The notes under the pieces: generated by a model
What the model saw: only the letters and a program-made list of their open reading frames with translations
What the model was told of the DNA's origin: nothing
The model's database searches: none
In this document: positions 20,105 through 28,514 of the stretch, piece after piece
Layout of the letters: every line of letters begins with the position of its first letter
How positions within the stretch are numbered: position 1 is the stretch's first letter
From: Cyanobacteria bacterium FACHB-471
GTDB lineage: Bacteria; Cyanobacteriota; Cyanobacteriia; Elainellales; Elainellaceae
Direction: 5' to 3'
DNA: 64,000 nt
Assembly (NCBI GenBank): GCA_014695345.1
Contig: JACJOC010000017.1
Location: 124,001-188,000 of the forward strand
Program-made: the position numbers and the translations under genes

Positions 20105-20752
20105 ATGAAGGAAACCAGTGCCGGAGATCATAAACAGCTTTTGCTGATTGATGATGATCCGAATCTAATTTTGTTAGTCAAAGACTACCTGGAGTTTCGT
20201 GGGTATGAAGTGATTACGGCTGAGAATGGTCGTGAAGCACTGGAAGTGCTAGAGAATGCTACTCCGGACATGATCATCTGTGATGTGATGATGCCTGAGA
20301 TGGACGGATATTCGCTGGTCGAGCATGTGCGAAAGGACGCACGGACAAGCTGGATTCCAGTGCTGTTTTTGTCAGCTAAGGGACAAAGCCAAGATCGGGT
20401 CAAGGGTCTAAACACCGGAGCCGATGTCTATATGGTGAAGCCGTTTGAGCCAGAAGAACTGGTGGCTCAGGTTGAGTCTTCTCTAAAGCAGGCTTCACGA
20501 CTGATTCAGCACCAAAACAAGGGGACAGATAGTGGACCTAAAATCCAAGTTCCATTTGATGTGGAGTTGACTCCAACCGAGCTAAGAGTGGTGCAATTTG
20601 TGGCGCGCGGTATGGCAAATCGTGAAATTGCTGAAGAGCTAAATGTGAGTCAGCGAACGATTGAGAGCCACGTCAGCAATATGCTAGGCAAAACCGGGTT
20701 ACACAACCGAACGGAGCTGGCTCGTTGGGCGATCGAAAACAGCATGGCTTGA
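20105..20752 (+). CDS. NarL/LuxR-type response regulator
   Basis: 215 residues. A receiver domain (about 10-125) has an acidic pocket Asp16-Asp17, phospho-acceptor Asp60 (IICDVMMPEMDG) and conserved Lys112. A linker is followed by a LuxR helix-turn-helix (about 155-210, PTELRVVQFVARGMANREIAEELNVSQRTIESHVSNML). It is a phosphorylation-controlled DNA-binding regulator. The C-terminal NRTELARWAIEN phrase recalls the Ycf29/Rre1 group of cyanobacteria and red-algal plastids, which is a tentative placement. No kinase is adjacent in the same direction; the kinase at 21987 is over 1 kb away on the opposite strand. Confidence 0.9.
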   Translation: MKETSAGDHKQLLLIDDDPNLILLVKDYLEFRGYEVITAENGREALEVLENATPDMIICDVMMPEMDGYSLVEHVRKDARTSWIPVLFLSAKGQSQDRVKGLNTGADVYMVKPFEPEELVAQVESSLKQASRLIQHQNKGTDSGPKIQVPFDVELTPTELRVVQFVARGMANREIAEELNVSQRTIESHVSNMLGKTGLHNRTELARWAIENSMA

Positions 20753-20817
20753 GCCAGGGCATAGCCCTAAAGTGAACTGATCAAAAAGACCGAGCAAGCA
20801 GCAGGACAACAAACCTG

Positions 20818-21903
20818 CTATTTTGTCAGGTCGGCTTGAATTTGATCGAAAACTCCACCCTCATCAAAGAATTTTTGCTGAACGGTATTCCACCCTCCCA
20901 GATCTGCGATTGTGAACAGATTGGTGACAGGAGGAAACTGGTCAGCAAATTCTGTATTGATGGCTTCATCTACAGGACGAAAGCCAAACCGTGCAAATTC
21001 TCGCTGCGCTGCTGGGGTAAAGAGAAACTGAACAAATGCTTCAGCGACCTCACGGGTACCGTGCTGATCGACATTGGCATCAATGACTGCGACCGGATTG
21101 TCAATCGAGATGTTGGTTTCAGGAACTAGATAAGGAATGTCCTGTCCGTTTAGTTTTGCCAGGATGATTTCGTTTTCGTAGTTAATCAGCACATCCCCCT
21201 GCCCTTGCTGAAAGAAAGCGTCGGTTGCTTCGCGGGCATCTTTAGGTAGGATGGGAATATTTTCAAAAACCTGAGTGGTGTAATTGAGGGCAGTTTGCTG
21301 ATCGCCGCCCGCTTGTGTGATCGACCCCCACAATGCCAGGAAATTCCATCTGGCTCCTCCTGAGGTGTGTGGGTTGGCGGTGATAACGCTGACACCGTTT
21401 TGCGCTAAATCTGCCCAAGTTGATATTGATTTGGGGTTACCGCTGCGGGTGACTAAGGCGGCTACAGACTGATGAGCGATCGCCCCATTCGGCACTCGAT
21501 CTTGCCATCCCGGTTGGATCAACCCTGCTGCTTCAATTTTCTCGACATCCAGTTCCAAGCCCAGGTCTACAATATCTGCTGGTAGACCTTCGATTACCGC
21601 CCGAGCCTGAGTTCCTGAGCCGCCGTAGCTCTGGTTAAACACTACTTTTTGCTGGTGCTTTTGTTCCCAATCTGCGGCAAATAAGGGCATGATTTCTCGA
21701 TAAGCAGCCTCCGTAACCGCGTTGGATACCAGCGTGAGTTCGACAACGTTGCCATTGTCAACGACGGAACAGGCACTAAATCCAGTTGAAACGAAAGCTA
21801 AAAGTAGGCTCAGGACAAAGCCGGTCGAGAGGAAAGAGAGGAATCTTTGAGGCGATCGCCCCTTTAGCCTTGCAGCAAGTCGTCGTAGAGATGAGAAAAG
21901 CAC
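20818..21903 (-). CDS. sulfate-type ABC transporter substrate-binding protein
   Basis: 361 residues. Basic head and hydrophobic segment with FSAC at the signal end (lipobox-like, VSTGFSAC, Cys about residue 45), so probably a lipid-anchored periplasmic protein. Signature phrases of the Sbp/CysP family are clear: YGGSGTQARAVIEGLPADIV, GNPKSISTWADLAQNGVSVITANPHTSGGARWNFLALWG, GQGDVLINYENEI, and AEAFVQFLFTPAAQREFARFGFRPV. It should bind sulfate or thiosulfate and pass it to a CysT/CysW/CysA complex; none of these is in this window, so it is a solo binding protein working with a transporter elsewhere. Confidence 0.9.
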   Translation of the reverse strand: MLFSSLRRLAARLKGRSPQRFLSFLSTGFVLSLLLAFVSTGFSACSVVDNGNVVELTLVSNAVTEAAYREIMPLFAADWEQKHQQKVVFNQSYGGSGTQARAVIEGLPADIVDLGLELDVEKIEAAGLIQPGWQDRVPNGAIAHQSVAALVTRSGNPKSISTWADLAQNGVSVITANPHTSGGARWNFLALWGSITQAGGDQQTALNYTTQVFENIPILPKDAREATDAFFQQGQGDVLINYENEIILAKLNGQDIPYLVPETNISIDNPVAVIDANVDQHGTREVAEAFVQFLFTPAAQREFARFGFRPVDEAINTEFADQFPPVTNLFTIADLGGWNTVQQKFFDEGGVFDQIQADLTK

Positions 21904-21986
21904 GGTTAACCGACTGGAATAGTGTGTTTGCAGCTACAAGGTTGAATGGTACACCAAAAATTCCAACACTGGTGAAGGCATCCTCT

Positions 21987-22853
21987 TCAGACATCCTCTT
22001 CAGGCATTATCCAGGGAATGGAACATTGAATTTGGGTGAGAGGGGCAGCGATCGCAGCATCTTCTGAAACGGCTGCTGGTCGTGTAAAAACTTCTAGCCG
22101 ACCGTTCATCTTCTCGATTAAAGACTGATTGACTAGCAAAGACAGCCCGAAGGAAGGTTTGATGGACTTCTGTGAATTCGTGGCAGGGAGCTTCGTTGAC
22201 GGGGACACTCCTTCAGGCTCAGGACTGGACTGCGATGGGTTAAGTAGCTCTCTCCATAAGTGGTCTGGCCGCTGATCTTGAATCTGAATGTGAACCTGTT
22301 GAAGCTCTGGAGCGACCTGAGTGGTCAGTCGAATGCTGCCCTCCATCACTTGAGAAACGGCTGGATCGACTAGATTGACCAGAACTTGCCTGAGCCAGCG
22401 CGGATCAGCCAGGACGTAAATTTCTGGATCGGGAGGGTCAATTTCTAGCCGCAATCCGCGATCTTGAATTTGCAGGTGGGTGAGCGCATGAACTTCTTCG
22501 AGCACGTCTGCCAATTGCAGCGGCTGAATTTGCATTTCGTAGGTGCCGTGCTGCACTTTAGCAATGCTGATTAATTCATCCAACAGTGCCAACATCTTCG
22601 AGGCAGATGCTTGCGCTTGAGCGATCGTTTCTCGCTCCTCCTCTGGGCTGTCACACAGATCGGACAGGATCAGCTGATGCAGGCTAATGATGTTGTTGAG
22701 GGGCGATCGCAACTCATGGGAAGTGCGTGCCAAAAACCCTGCTTTGAACTGCCCCATCTCAACTGCCATGTGGTACGCCAGCTGAGTTTGCTGAAGTTGA
22801 GCAAGTAGTTCTTGCTCCGGCAGATTCTTTTGCTGAAAATTATCCTCCGGCAA
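21987..22853 (-). CDS. histidine kinase-like protein with degenerate ATPase domain
   Basis: 288 residues, TTG start with GAGGG seven bases upstream. A short coiled head leads to a HisKA domain with the H-box His46 in ARTSHELRSPLNNIISLHQL, so the phospho-acceptor His is intact. The ATPase domain aligns in order but its motifs are lost: the N-box position reads NLVDPAVSQ, the G1 DxGxG is replaced by IQDQRPDH, and only a weak G2 remains (FGLSLLVNQSL). A 40-residue Ser/Pro-rich insert sits between. It probably cannot autophosphorylate and may act as a phosphotransfer or dimer partner (inference). Confidence 0.75.
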   Translation of the reverse strand: MPEDNFQQKNLPEQELLAQLQQTQLAYHMAVEMGQFKAGFLARTSHELRSPLNNIISLHQLILSDLCDSPEEERETIAQAQASASKMLALLDELISIAKVQHGTYEMQIQPLQLADVLEEVHALTHLQIQDRGLRLEIDPPDPEIYVLADPRWLRQVLVNLVDPAVSQVMEGSIRLTTQVAPELQQVHIQIQDQRPDHLWRELLNPSQSSPEPEGVSPSTKLPATNSQKSIKPSFGLSLLVNQSLIEKMNGRLEVFTRPAAVSEDAAIAAPLTQIQCSIPWIMPEEDV

Positions 22854-22890
22854 ATTTATCCCTCATGTTTCATGCTTCATCTTTCCCAGG

Positions 22891-23820
22891 CTACCCCGTT
22901 GCCAATACCTTCTGCCACGCCAATTTTGCGGCTCCTACGATCCCTGCTTTGTTGCCCAACTGAGCTGACAATAGCTGTAGACCCGTGCGGGAACTGGGCA
23001 AAACTCGACGCTCAACTTCCGCTAGCGTCGCCGGGAAAAAGTATTCAGCACTCGCGCTGATGCCGCCACCGATGATTACCGCTTCGGGCGTGAGGACATA
23101 GATTAGGCTAGCTAGACCTGCTCCCAAATGGCAACCATAATCTTGCCAAAAGGCGATCGCTTCAGCATCTCCGGCTTTGGCTCTGCGACCTAGCTCATCA
23201 GGCTCTAGCCCCGTGCGGCGACGAATGGCTTGAATCGAAGCGTACTGTTCTAGAGAGCCACGATTGCCGCTATTGCATTCTGGCCCGTCCATGTTGAGCG
23301 TCACCAGTCCTAGCTCTCCAGCGGTGCCATGATGTCCAGTAAACAGTTTGCCATCTAGAATCACGGCTCCGCCAACACCCGTTCCTAGCGTCAGCAAAAT
23401 CAGATTGCGAAAATAGCGACCTGATCCCAGCCAAAATTCTCCTAATCCAGCGCAGTTGGCATCGTTGGCAAGGGTAGTCTGAATGCTGAGTTTCGACTCT
23501 AGCCAGTCTGCTAATGGAATATCGTGCCAACCCTCCAGGTTAATTGCAACTCTGGCAATTCGCCCTTCCGCATCGGTCGGGCCAGGAGTGCCAACGCCGA
23601 TCGCCCCACTTTGCCCCAGCGGATCAATTTGGGCGATCGCATCTACCATTGCTGCCAGTACTAGTTCTGGATAGGCGGGCTGTGGAGTCGGCACAGTCAA
23701 AGTTTGAAGGCAAGTGCCATCCGCCCCAAAGCGTCCCAGTTTAATCGCTGAACCACCTAAATCAACCCCAATAACGTGTTGACAGGAATGCTGGCAATCG
23801 GCGGCGTTCGGATTCCCCAT
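22891..23820 (-). CDS. ROK family sugar kinase (glucokinase-like)
   Basis: 309 residues, ATG start. N-terminal phosphate loop VIGVDLGGSAIKLGRF, GVGTPGP, catalytic region LANDANCAGLGEFWLGSG, LTLGTGVGGAVILDGKLFTG, HHGTAGELGLVTL. The position of the ROK zinc site reads GPECNSGNRGSLEQYAS: only the first Cys remains, so the zinc-binding CxCGxxGCxE motif is absent. Predicted to phosphorylate glucose or a related hexose with ATP in the cytosol. About 130 nt downstream of the peptide-transporter permease on the same strand; could be read through, but no functional link is evident. Confidence 0.88.
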   Translation of the reverse strand: MGNPNAADCQHSCQHVIGVDLGGSAIKLGRFGADGTCLQTLTVPTPQPAYPELVLAAMVDAIAQIDPLGQSGAIGVGTPGPTDAEGRIARVAINLEGWHDIPLADWLESKLSIQTTLANDANCAGLGEFWLGSGRYFRNLILLTLGTGVGGAVILDGKLFTGHHGTAGELGLVTLNMDGPECNSGNRGSLEQYASIQAIRRRTGLEPDELGRRAKAGDAEAIAFWQDYGCHLGAGLASLIYVLTPEAVIIGGGISASAEYFFPATLAEVERRVLPSSRTGLQLLSAQLGNKAGIVGAAKLAWQKVLATG

Positions 23821-23951
23821 ATTTTGAGCTACTCAGTGCAGTGGATTGGTTAACTTGCGGCTTACCTGACTGCCAATTATACGGGGAGGCTAGGGGTTGT
23901 TAATACTTCGTTGAAAACGGAAATTAGGAATTTTGTGGAGACTTTGAGTTC

Positions 23952-24851
23952 TTAATTCTTTTGGCTCCAATTTTCTCGTCGTAGTAATGGATTGACCCAT
24001 TCATTCAGTCCTTCGCCGATGAGGGAAAGCCCTACCACTAGAAGGGTCAATGCCAAACCGGGGAATAGGGCTGTCCACCAGATTCCGGTAGGCAGGGCAT
24101 CCAGCGCCTGACGCAAATCAGAACCCCAGTCGGGTGTAGGTTCAGGTAAGCCTAAACCAAGGAAGCCAAGGCTACCTAGCGTGAGAACGGCATCAGCGGC
24201 GTTCATTGTAAACAGGACAGGGACACTCTGGATCACGTTAAAGAACAGATAGCGGGATAACACCGTCCAGGTTGAGGCTCCCATTGCCTGGGCTGCTTCA
24301 ATGAAAACTTCGGTTTTGACGCTGACCGTGTGGTTGCGAACAACGCGGTAGTACAGCGGAATGTAGGCAATGCTGATGGCGATCGCCGCATTCAATACAC
24401 CTCGCCCCACGATAAATGCGAGCGTCACTGAAAGTAGGAGTCCGGGCAAGGTGTAGATGGTATCCATAAGAAACACCAAGACCCGATCAAGCCTGCCGCC
24501 CAGATAGCCACTCAACATTCCCAGCGGAACCCCGATCGCCAGACTCAGCGCCGTTGCTAAAACCACCACCAGCATTGCCGATTGCGCCCCAAATAGCACC
24601 CGTGAGAAAACGTCGTACCCTTGACGACTGGTGCCAAACCAATATTCAGATGAGGGGGGCTGGTGTAGTGGATTCGTCAAAGTCTCGGTTGGGTTTCGCA
24701 ACCAGCCCCAAGATTCTATGGTTGGAGCAAAGAGCGCAACCAACAAAAACAGCAGGGTAATAACGATGCCCACCCACATCATCTGGACGGAGAGACTGGG
24801 GTTTTGGGAGGTTTGGAGGAAGCGGGGAAAGCGGAGCCTGGTAGGGGTCAT
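23952..24851 (-). CDS. peptide/nickel-type ABC transporter permease, DppC-like (second copy)
   Basis: 299 residues, ATG start. Six hydrophobic segments with the extended periplasmic loop of the DppC/OppC group (NPLHQPPSSEYWFGTSRQGYDVFSRVLFG) and the cytoplasmic EAA loop (EAAQAMGASTWTVLSRYLFFNVI) that contacts the ATPase. The G-x-DAVLTLGSLGFLGLG stretch is typical. It forms a heteromer with a DppB-type subunit; the only such gene nearby is at 27201. It is separated from the other DppC-type gene (26237) by the WD40 gene, and both share the transcription direction, making a four-gene run. Substrate likely peptides or glutathione-like molecules (inference). Confidence 0.9.
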   Translation of the reverse strand: MTPTRLRFPRFLQTSQNPSLSVQMMWVGIVITLLFLLVALFAPTIESWGWLRNPTETLTNPLHQPPSSEYWFGTSRQGYDVFSRVLFGAQSAMLVVVLATALSLAIGVPLGMLSGYLGGRLDRVLVFLMDTIYTLPGLLLSVTLAFIVGRGVLNAAIAISIAYIPLYYRVVRNHTVSVKTEVFIEAAQAMGASTWTVLSRYLFFNVIQSVPVLFTMNAADAVLTLGSLGFLGLGLPEPTPDWGSDLRQALDALPTGIWWTALFPGLALTLLVVGLSLIGEGLNEWVNPLLRRENWSQKN

Positions 24852-24861
24852 TGGGAAGGAA

Positions 24862-24889
24862 GGGGCTAGGAGCTAGGGATAGATTAGGG
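24862..24889. repeat. short heptamer tandem repeat (3-4 units)
   Basis: GGGGCTA GGAGCTA GGGATAG plus a partial unit, in the gap between the WD40 gene stop and the downstream permease start. Same unit family and phase as the longer array at 27132. Confidence 0.55.
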
Positions 24890-26086
24890 TTGCTTATAAG
24901 TGGTGCGTCGCCACTGTAGAACTACTCCAAGGAGAACGAGGGCGATCGCCATTGTTGCACCAGTTTTAGCGTTCAGGTTACTGAGTAAGCTTTGAAGAGA
25001 GTTTTGTTCTGGATTAGAGATTGACCAGAGCTTGATTGTACCGTCTTCACTAGCTGTTACTATGTACTGTCCATCCGGTGAAAAGTCAATGTATTCCACG
25101 CCCTGGGTATGTTCAGTGATTTGCTGTTGAAGGCTGAAGTCAGAGACGCGGTAGAGTCTGAAGCCAAAGTTTTCGTTGGGGTCTTGACGTTCCGAGCCGC
25201 CGCCACCCGTAGCGAGATATTTCCCGTCGGGCGAGAAGGCAACGGCTTCTACCAAAGAGGTGCCATGCTCTAGCTCGGCGATCTGTTCGCCTGTGTCAAA
25301 GCGAAAGACTTTAGCGACATCTTCATTACCATTAGCAGTGGCGATTAACTCTCCATCAGGCGAAAGGCGAACAGACTTAACCGAGCCGCCATTGTTTGCC
25401 GCCCGGACAGTTCTGACTAGGCGACCGTCCGAGGTGCGAGAAATTTTAACGGTGCGATCGGCTGAACCTGACAGGACATACTCACTATCTTGGGTGAAGT
25501 CGATGGAGTTGATGTCCCGACGGTGCGAGATGCGATCGCCATATCGCAAGGACCAGTCGCCTGGGTCATACATCTTCACCTGACTGTTGTTGCCGTGACT
25601 GGGGGCAGCAAAAAACTGTCCATTTGGAGAAAAAGCAATTCCGTCTGCGCCATCTCCTTCTAGAGTGGTGAGAAGGCTACCATCCCTGGCTCGATAAATT
25701 TTAATGCCGTCAGTATTGCCTGAAACCGCGATTTGCTCACCATCGAGTGAAAAGAAAACTGCTTCAACTTCGCCCTGTTTGTCATCGAGCGAACCGTCCC
25801 AGTAAACTCCTTCCCAAATTAGGGAGCCATCCGCAACCCGCCACAGCCGAAATTTGCCGTCTCCCCCACCTGAGACAATAAACTGACTATCTGGAGAAAA
25901 TTCTGCGGTTTCTGAAGTCCCAGCTTCACCACGCGGATCGGCAGCAGCAGTCCATACTAGCGTCAGTGAGGGAGTTTCTGCTTCTGCACTGGCGATCGCT
26001 TGATCTTTGACGGTTAATGCTGAAGCAGCAAGAACGCCTAGACCAATCCAAGGAAGCAGCCAGCCCAAATTTTTTCTAAACTGCAT
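24884..26086 (-). CDS. exported WD40 seven-blade propeller with C-terminal membrane anchor
   Basis: 400 residues. A hydrophobic N-terminal segment (about 8-32, ending in ASA-type alanines) looks like a signal peptide. Seven WD40 repeats follow (about residues 60-365), each with an FSPDGxxI/L core and a terminal strand such as GKFRLWRV, GIKIYRA, QVKMYD, RTVKISRT, AKVFRF, FRLYRV and GTIKLWS: one complete seven-blade propeller. Near the end a hydrophobic stretch (about 375-393, ATMAIALVLLGVVLQW) plus basic RRTTYKQP suggests a membrane anchor with the propeller outside the cytoplasm. It sits between the two DppC-type permease genes in the same direction. WD40 proteins are scaffolds; here it may present or gate substrates for the transporter (inference). 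Confidence 0.82.
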   Translation of the reverse strand: MQFRKNLGWLLPWIGLGVLAASALTVKDQAIASAEAETPSLTLVWTAAADPRGEAGTSETAEFSPDSQFIVSGGGDGKFRLWRVADGSLIWEGVYWDGSLDDKQGEVEAVFFSLDGEQIAVSGNTDGIKIYRARDGSLLTTLEGDGADGIAFSPNGQFFAAPSHGNNSQVKMYDPGDWSLRYGDRISHRRDINSIDFTQDSEYVLSGSADRTVKISRTSDGRLVRTVRAANNGGSVKSVRLSPDGELIATANGNEDVAKVFRFDTGEQIAELEHGTSLVEAVAFSPDGKYLATGGGGSERQDPNENFGFRLYRVSDFSLQQQITEHTQGVEYIDFSPDGQYIVTASEDGTIKLWSISNPEQNSLQSLLSNLNAKTGATMAIALVLLGVVLQWRRTTYKQP

Positions 26087-26236
26087 AGATGTTTTATCTT
26101 TTTGGAAGCTTATTCGTAGAGACGTAATTCCATCGCGTCTTTACCGGGGCATCTATGGCCGAAACAATTTTTGGTTTCTGTCATCGTGCCTGTCTAAGTC
26201 AGCCCCAAGATAACTCATCCAAAAAGTACTGGCATC

Positions 26237-27124
26237 TCAACGATTTGCCCTAGGATCAAGGCTGTCGCGCAAACCATCCCCCAGCAGGTTAAATGCCAGA
26301 ACAATCAGAGTAATTGCTAAACCCGGAAACACAATTGTCCAGGGCGAGGAAAGGGAATAACCGCCTCGAAACGAGTCTGACAGCATCGTGCCTAGCTCTG
26401 GTGTCGGTGGTTTTGCACCTAAACCCAGAAATCCTAAACCAGCCGCCTCCAGGGTTGCCGTACCCAATGCCAGAGTCGCCTGCACGATAAGAGGAGCAAG
26501 ACTGGCTGGCAAGATGTGGCTAATGATGATGCGATCGGAAGTTGCACCAAAAGCTCTGACGGTTTGGATAAAGTCTTGTTCGCGTAGAGATAGCACCATG
26601 CTGCGGGTCAGGCGAATGAAGATCGGAATTTGGACTACGCCAACCGCAATCATGACGCTGGGAAGGCTAGGGCCGGTGACGGTGACGACGGCGATCGCCA
26701 GCAAAGTGGGCGGAAAAGCCAGCAAAATGTCTGTAACCCAACCGATCACCGTTTCCAGCCAGCCCCGAAAGTAACCTGCGACCATTCCTAGAAAAGTGCC
26801 AATCAGCAAACCTGACCCCACCGAAATCAAGCTAATCGTTAGCGAGATGCGAATGCCGTACCAAATTGCGGTTAACATATCCCGCCCTAACCCATCTGTA
26901 CCCAGCCAAAATTCCAAATCGGGTGGGCTGAGGCGAGAGGCATAGTTTCGTGCTGTCGCAGCATCATAAGGACGAATCAGCGGAGCCAGCACTGCCAGCA
27001 ACAGCAACGCCACTGTGAGAAATAGCCCAATTCTGCCAGAACTGGATTTAAGGAACTGGCGATAAACGCGCTGTAAAGGTTTCGATGCAGCCTGTGTGGA
27101 GACTTCAGGGGAAAGGGTTTCCAT
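26237..27124 (-). CDS. peptide/nickel-type ABC transporter permease, DppC-like (first copy)
   Basis: 295 residues, ATG start. DppC features: hydrophilic N-terminal head, first membrane segment LFLTVALLLLAVLAPL, the loop RLSPPDLEFWLGTDGLGRDMLTAIWYG, EAA-type cytoplasmic loop (IQTVRAFGATSDRIIISHILP) and the LEAAGLGFLGLGAKPPTPELGTMLSD tail common to this subfamily. Six membrane segments predicted. It lies 76 nt downstream of the DppB-type gene, with the heptamer array between them. Its closeness to that gene suggests it is the primary partner; the second DppC-like gene at 23952 is then an alternative subunit. Confidence 0.92.
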   Translation of the reverse strand: METLSPEVSTQAASKPLQRVYRQFLKSSSGRIGLFLTVALLLLAVLAPLIRPYDAATARNYASRLSPPDLEFWLGTDGLGRDMLTAIWYGIRISLTISLISVGSGLLIGTFLGMVAGYFRGWLETVIGWVTDILLAFPPTLLAIAVVTVTGPSLPSVMIAVGVVQIPIFIRLTRSMVLSLREQDFIQTVRAFGATSDRIIISHILPASLAPLIVQATLALGTATLEAAGLGFLGLGAKPPTPELGTMLSDSFRGGYSLSSPWTIVFPGLAITLIVLAFNLLGDGLRDSLDPRANR

Positions 27125-27131
27125 GAGTAAA

Positions 27132-27200
27132 GGGGCTAGGGACTGGGGACTAGGGGCTAAGGGTTGGAGGCTAGGGGTTGGGGGTTGGAGACTAGGGTTA
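27132..27200. repeat. heptanucleotide tandem array, about 9.5 units
   Basis: In-phase units read GGGGCTA, GGGACTG, GGGACTA, GGGGCTA, AGGGTTG, GAGGCTA, GGGGTTG, GGGGTTG, GAGACTA and a partial GGGTTA. The array fills the gap between two permease genes. Units are degenerate but keep a 7-base period. Confidence 0.8.
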
Positions 27201-28211
27201 TTATTTGTATTGGATTCTGGGGTCGAAGAAGGCGTAGGAGAGATCGACCAGGAGGTTGATCAGGACAAAGGTGATGGAAACGAAAACTACACCTCCTTGA
27301 ACAACCGGATAGTCTCTGGCGAGAATGCCGCCGTAAATCCATTCGCCGATGCCGGGCCAGGAGAAAATGGTTTCGGTGAGGACGGCGCTGCTGAGCAGGG
27401 TGCCAAATTGCAGCCCAATGATAGTGATTACGGGTAAAAGGGCGTTCTTGAGCGCATGTTTGAGAATGACCCAGCGTTCTAAGAGGCCCTTTGCTCTGGC
27501 GGTGCGGATATAGTCTTGGGACAGGACTTCTAGCATGGCGCTGCGAGTGAGCCGAGCGACGATCGCCAAAGGAATGGTGCCAAGGGCGATCGCAGGCAAA
27601 ATCAGGTGAGCCAAAATATCTCTCAGCGCCGTAAAGTTGAACCGCAATAGCGCGTCCAGCACATAAAAGCCCGTGATCGGCTGAAAGCCAAACCCTTCAC
27701 TGATGCCAATTCGTCCGCTGGGCGGCAGCCAGCCTAGATTCACCGCAAATAGGTAAATCAACAGCAAGCCTAACCAGTAGACAGGCATGGAAACGCCGAC
27801 CAGCGAAACCGTCATTGCCAGGTTGTCTACCCAACTGTTTTTACGAACTGCGGCAATAATTCCTGCTGGCACTCCAACCAAGATTGAGAACAGCACAGCA
27901 GAGGCCGTTAATTCAAAACTGGCTGCCCAACGTCGTCCAATTTCAGCGGCGATCGGAATTCCGGTGACGATGCTGTTGCCAAAATCAAGCCGCAGCAGGC
28001 TTCCCAAAAAAGTGAGGTATTGAATCGGCAACGGTTCGTTTAACCCCATCTGCTCTCGAAAGGCAGCGATCTGGTCAGGCGTTGCCCTTTCTCCCATTAA
28101 AAACACGGCTGGGTCACCGGGAATTGCATGGAGCAGGGTAAATACGAGCAGGGTAATTCCCAGAAATACGGGCACCAGTCCGAGCAGTCGTCTAACGATG
28201 TATCGCAGCAT
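27201..28211 (-). CDS. peptide/nickel-type ABC transporter permease, DppB-like
   Basis: 336 residues. DppB signatures: MLRYIVRRLLGLVPVFLGITLLVF at the start, HAIPGDPAVFLMGERATPDQIAAFREQMGLNEPLPIQYLTFL, and the EAA loop YIRTARAKGLLERWVILKHALKNALLPVITIIG with DYPVVQGGVVFVSITFVLINLLVDLSYAFFDPRI at the end. Six membrane segments. It is the only DppB-type gene in the locus and lies about 300 nt downstream of the binding-protein gene, with a MITE-like repeat between them. Its position between SBP and DppC follows the usual opp/dpp/gsi order. Confidence 0.95.
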   Translation of the reverse strand: MLRYIVRRLLGLVPVFLGITLLVFTLLHAIPGDPAVFLMGERATPDQIAAFREQMGLNEPLPIQYLTFLGSLLRLDFGNSIVTGIPIAAEIGRRWAASFELTASAVLFSILVGVPAGIIAAVRKNSWVDNLAMTVSLVGVSMPVYWLGLLLIYLFAVNLGWLPPSGRIGISEGFGFQPITGFYVLDALLRFNFTALRDILAHLILPAIALGTIPLAIVARLTRSAMLEVLSQDYIRTARAKGLLERWVILKHALKNALLPVITIIGLQFGTLLSSAVLTETIFSWPGIGEWIYGGILARDYPVVQGGVVFVSITFVLINLLVDLSYAFFDPRIQYK

Positions 28212-28287
28212 GATTAGCTATTTGCTAGCAAAAACTCCAAGCGTGAAACTAATTGCAAGAAGAGAAAGATAGGGAGCAGCAAGTTTT

Positions 28288-28390
28288 GGTGTTGCTGAAT
28301 GCGAGTATGATCCACGGGCATTGATCCCACCTGTAGGGGGCGTTTCGCGAAACGCCCCTACGCAATTCATATCCCAAATCAGCAATGCCC
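28288..28390. repeat. MITE-like palindromic repeat, copy B
   Basis: Left end GGTGTTGCTGAATGCGAG, right end an inverted match (CAGCAATGCC), about 103 bp, with a central inverted repeat of about 13-14 bp per arm (GGGCGTTTCG / CGAAACGCCC core, one bulge). Homologous to copy A at 9876 in layout and left end, but the central stem sequence differs. Inserted between the binding-protein and permease genes of the transporter operon. Confidence 0.65.
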
Positions 28391-28514
28391 AAATTTTGAA
28401 GGGCGCAGCATTCGGCAGCTATGCTCTGCTCTGCAATAGAGCTTTTGCCTGAATGCCACGCCCCTACACTGCTTCATCACTCCTCCGTCCTGAAGGCGCT
28501 GTTCCCTGAAAGGT

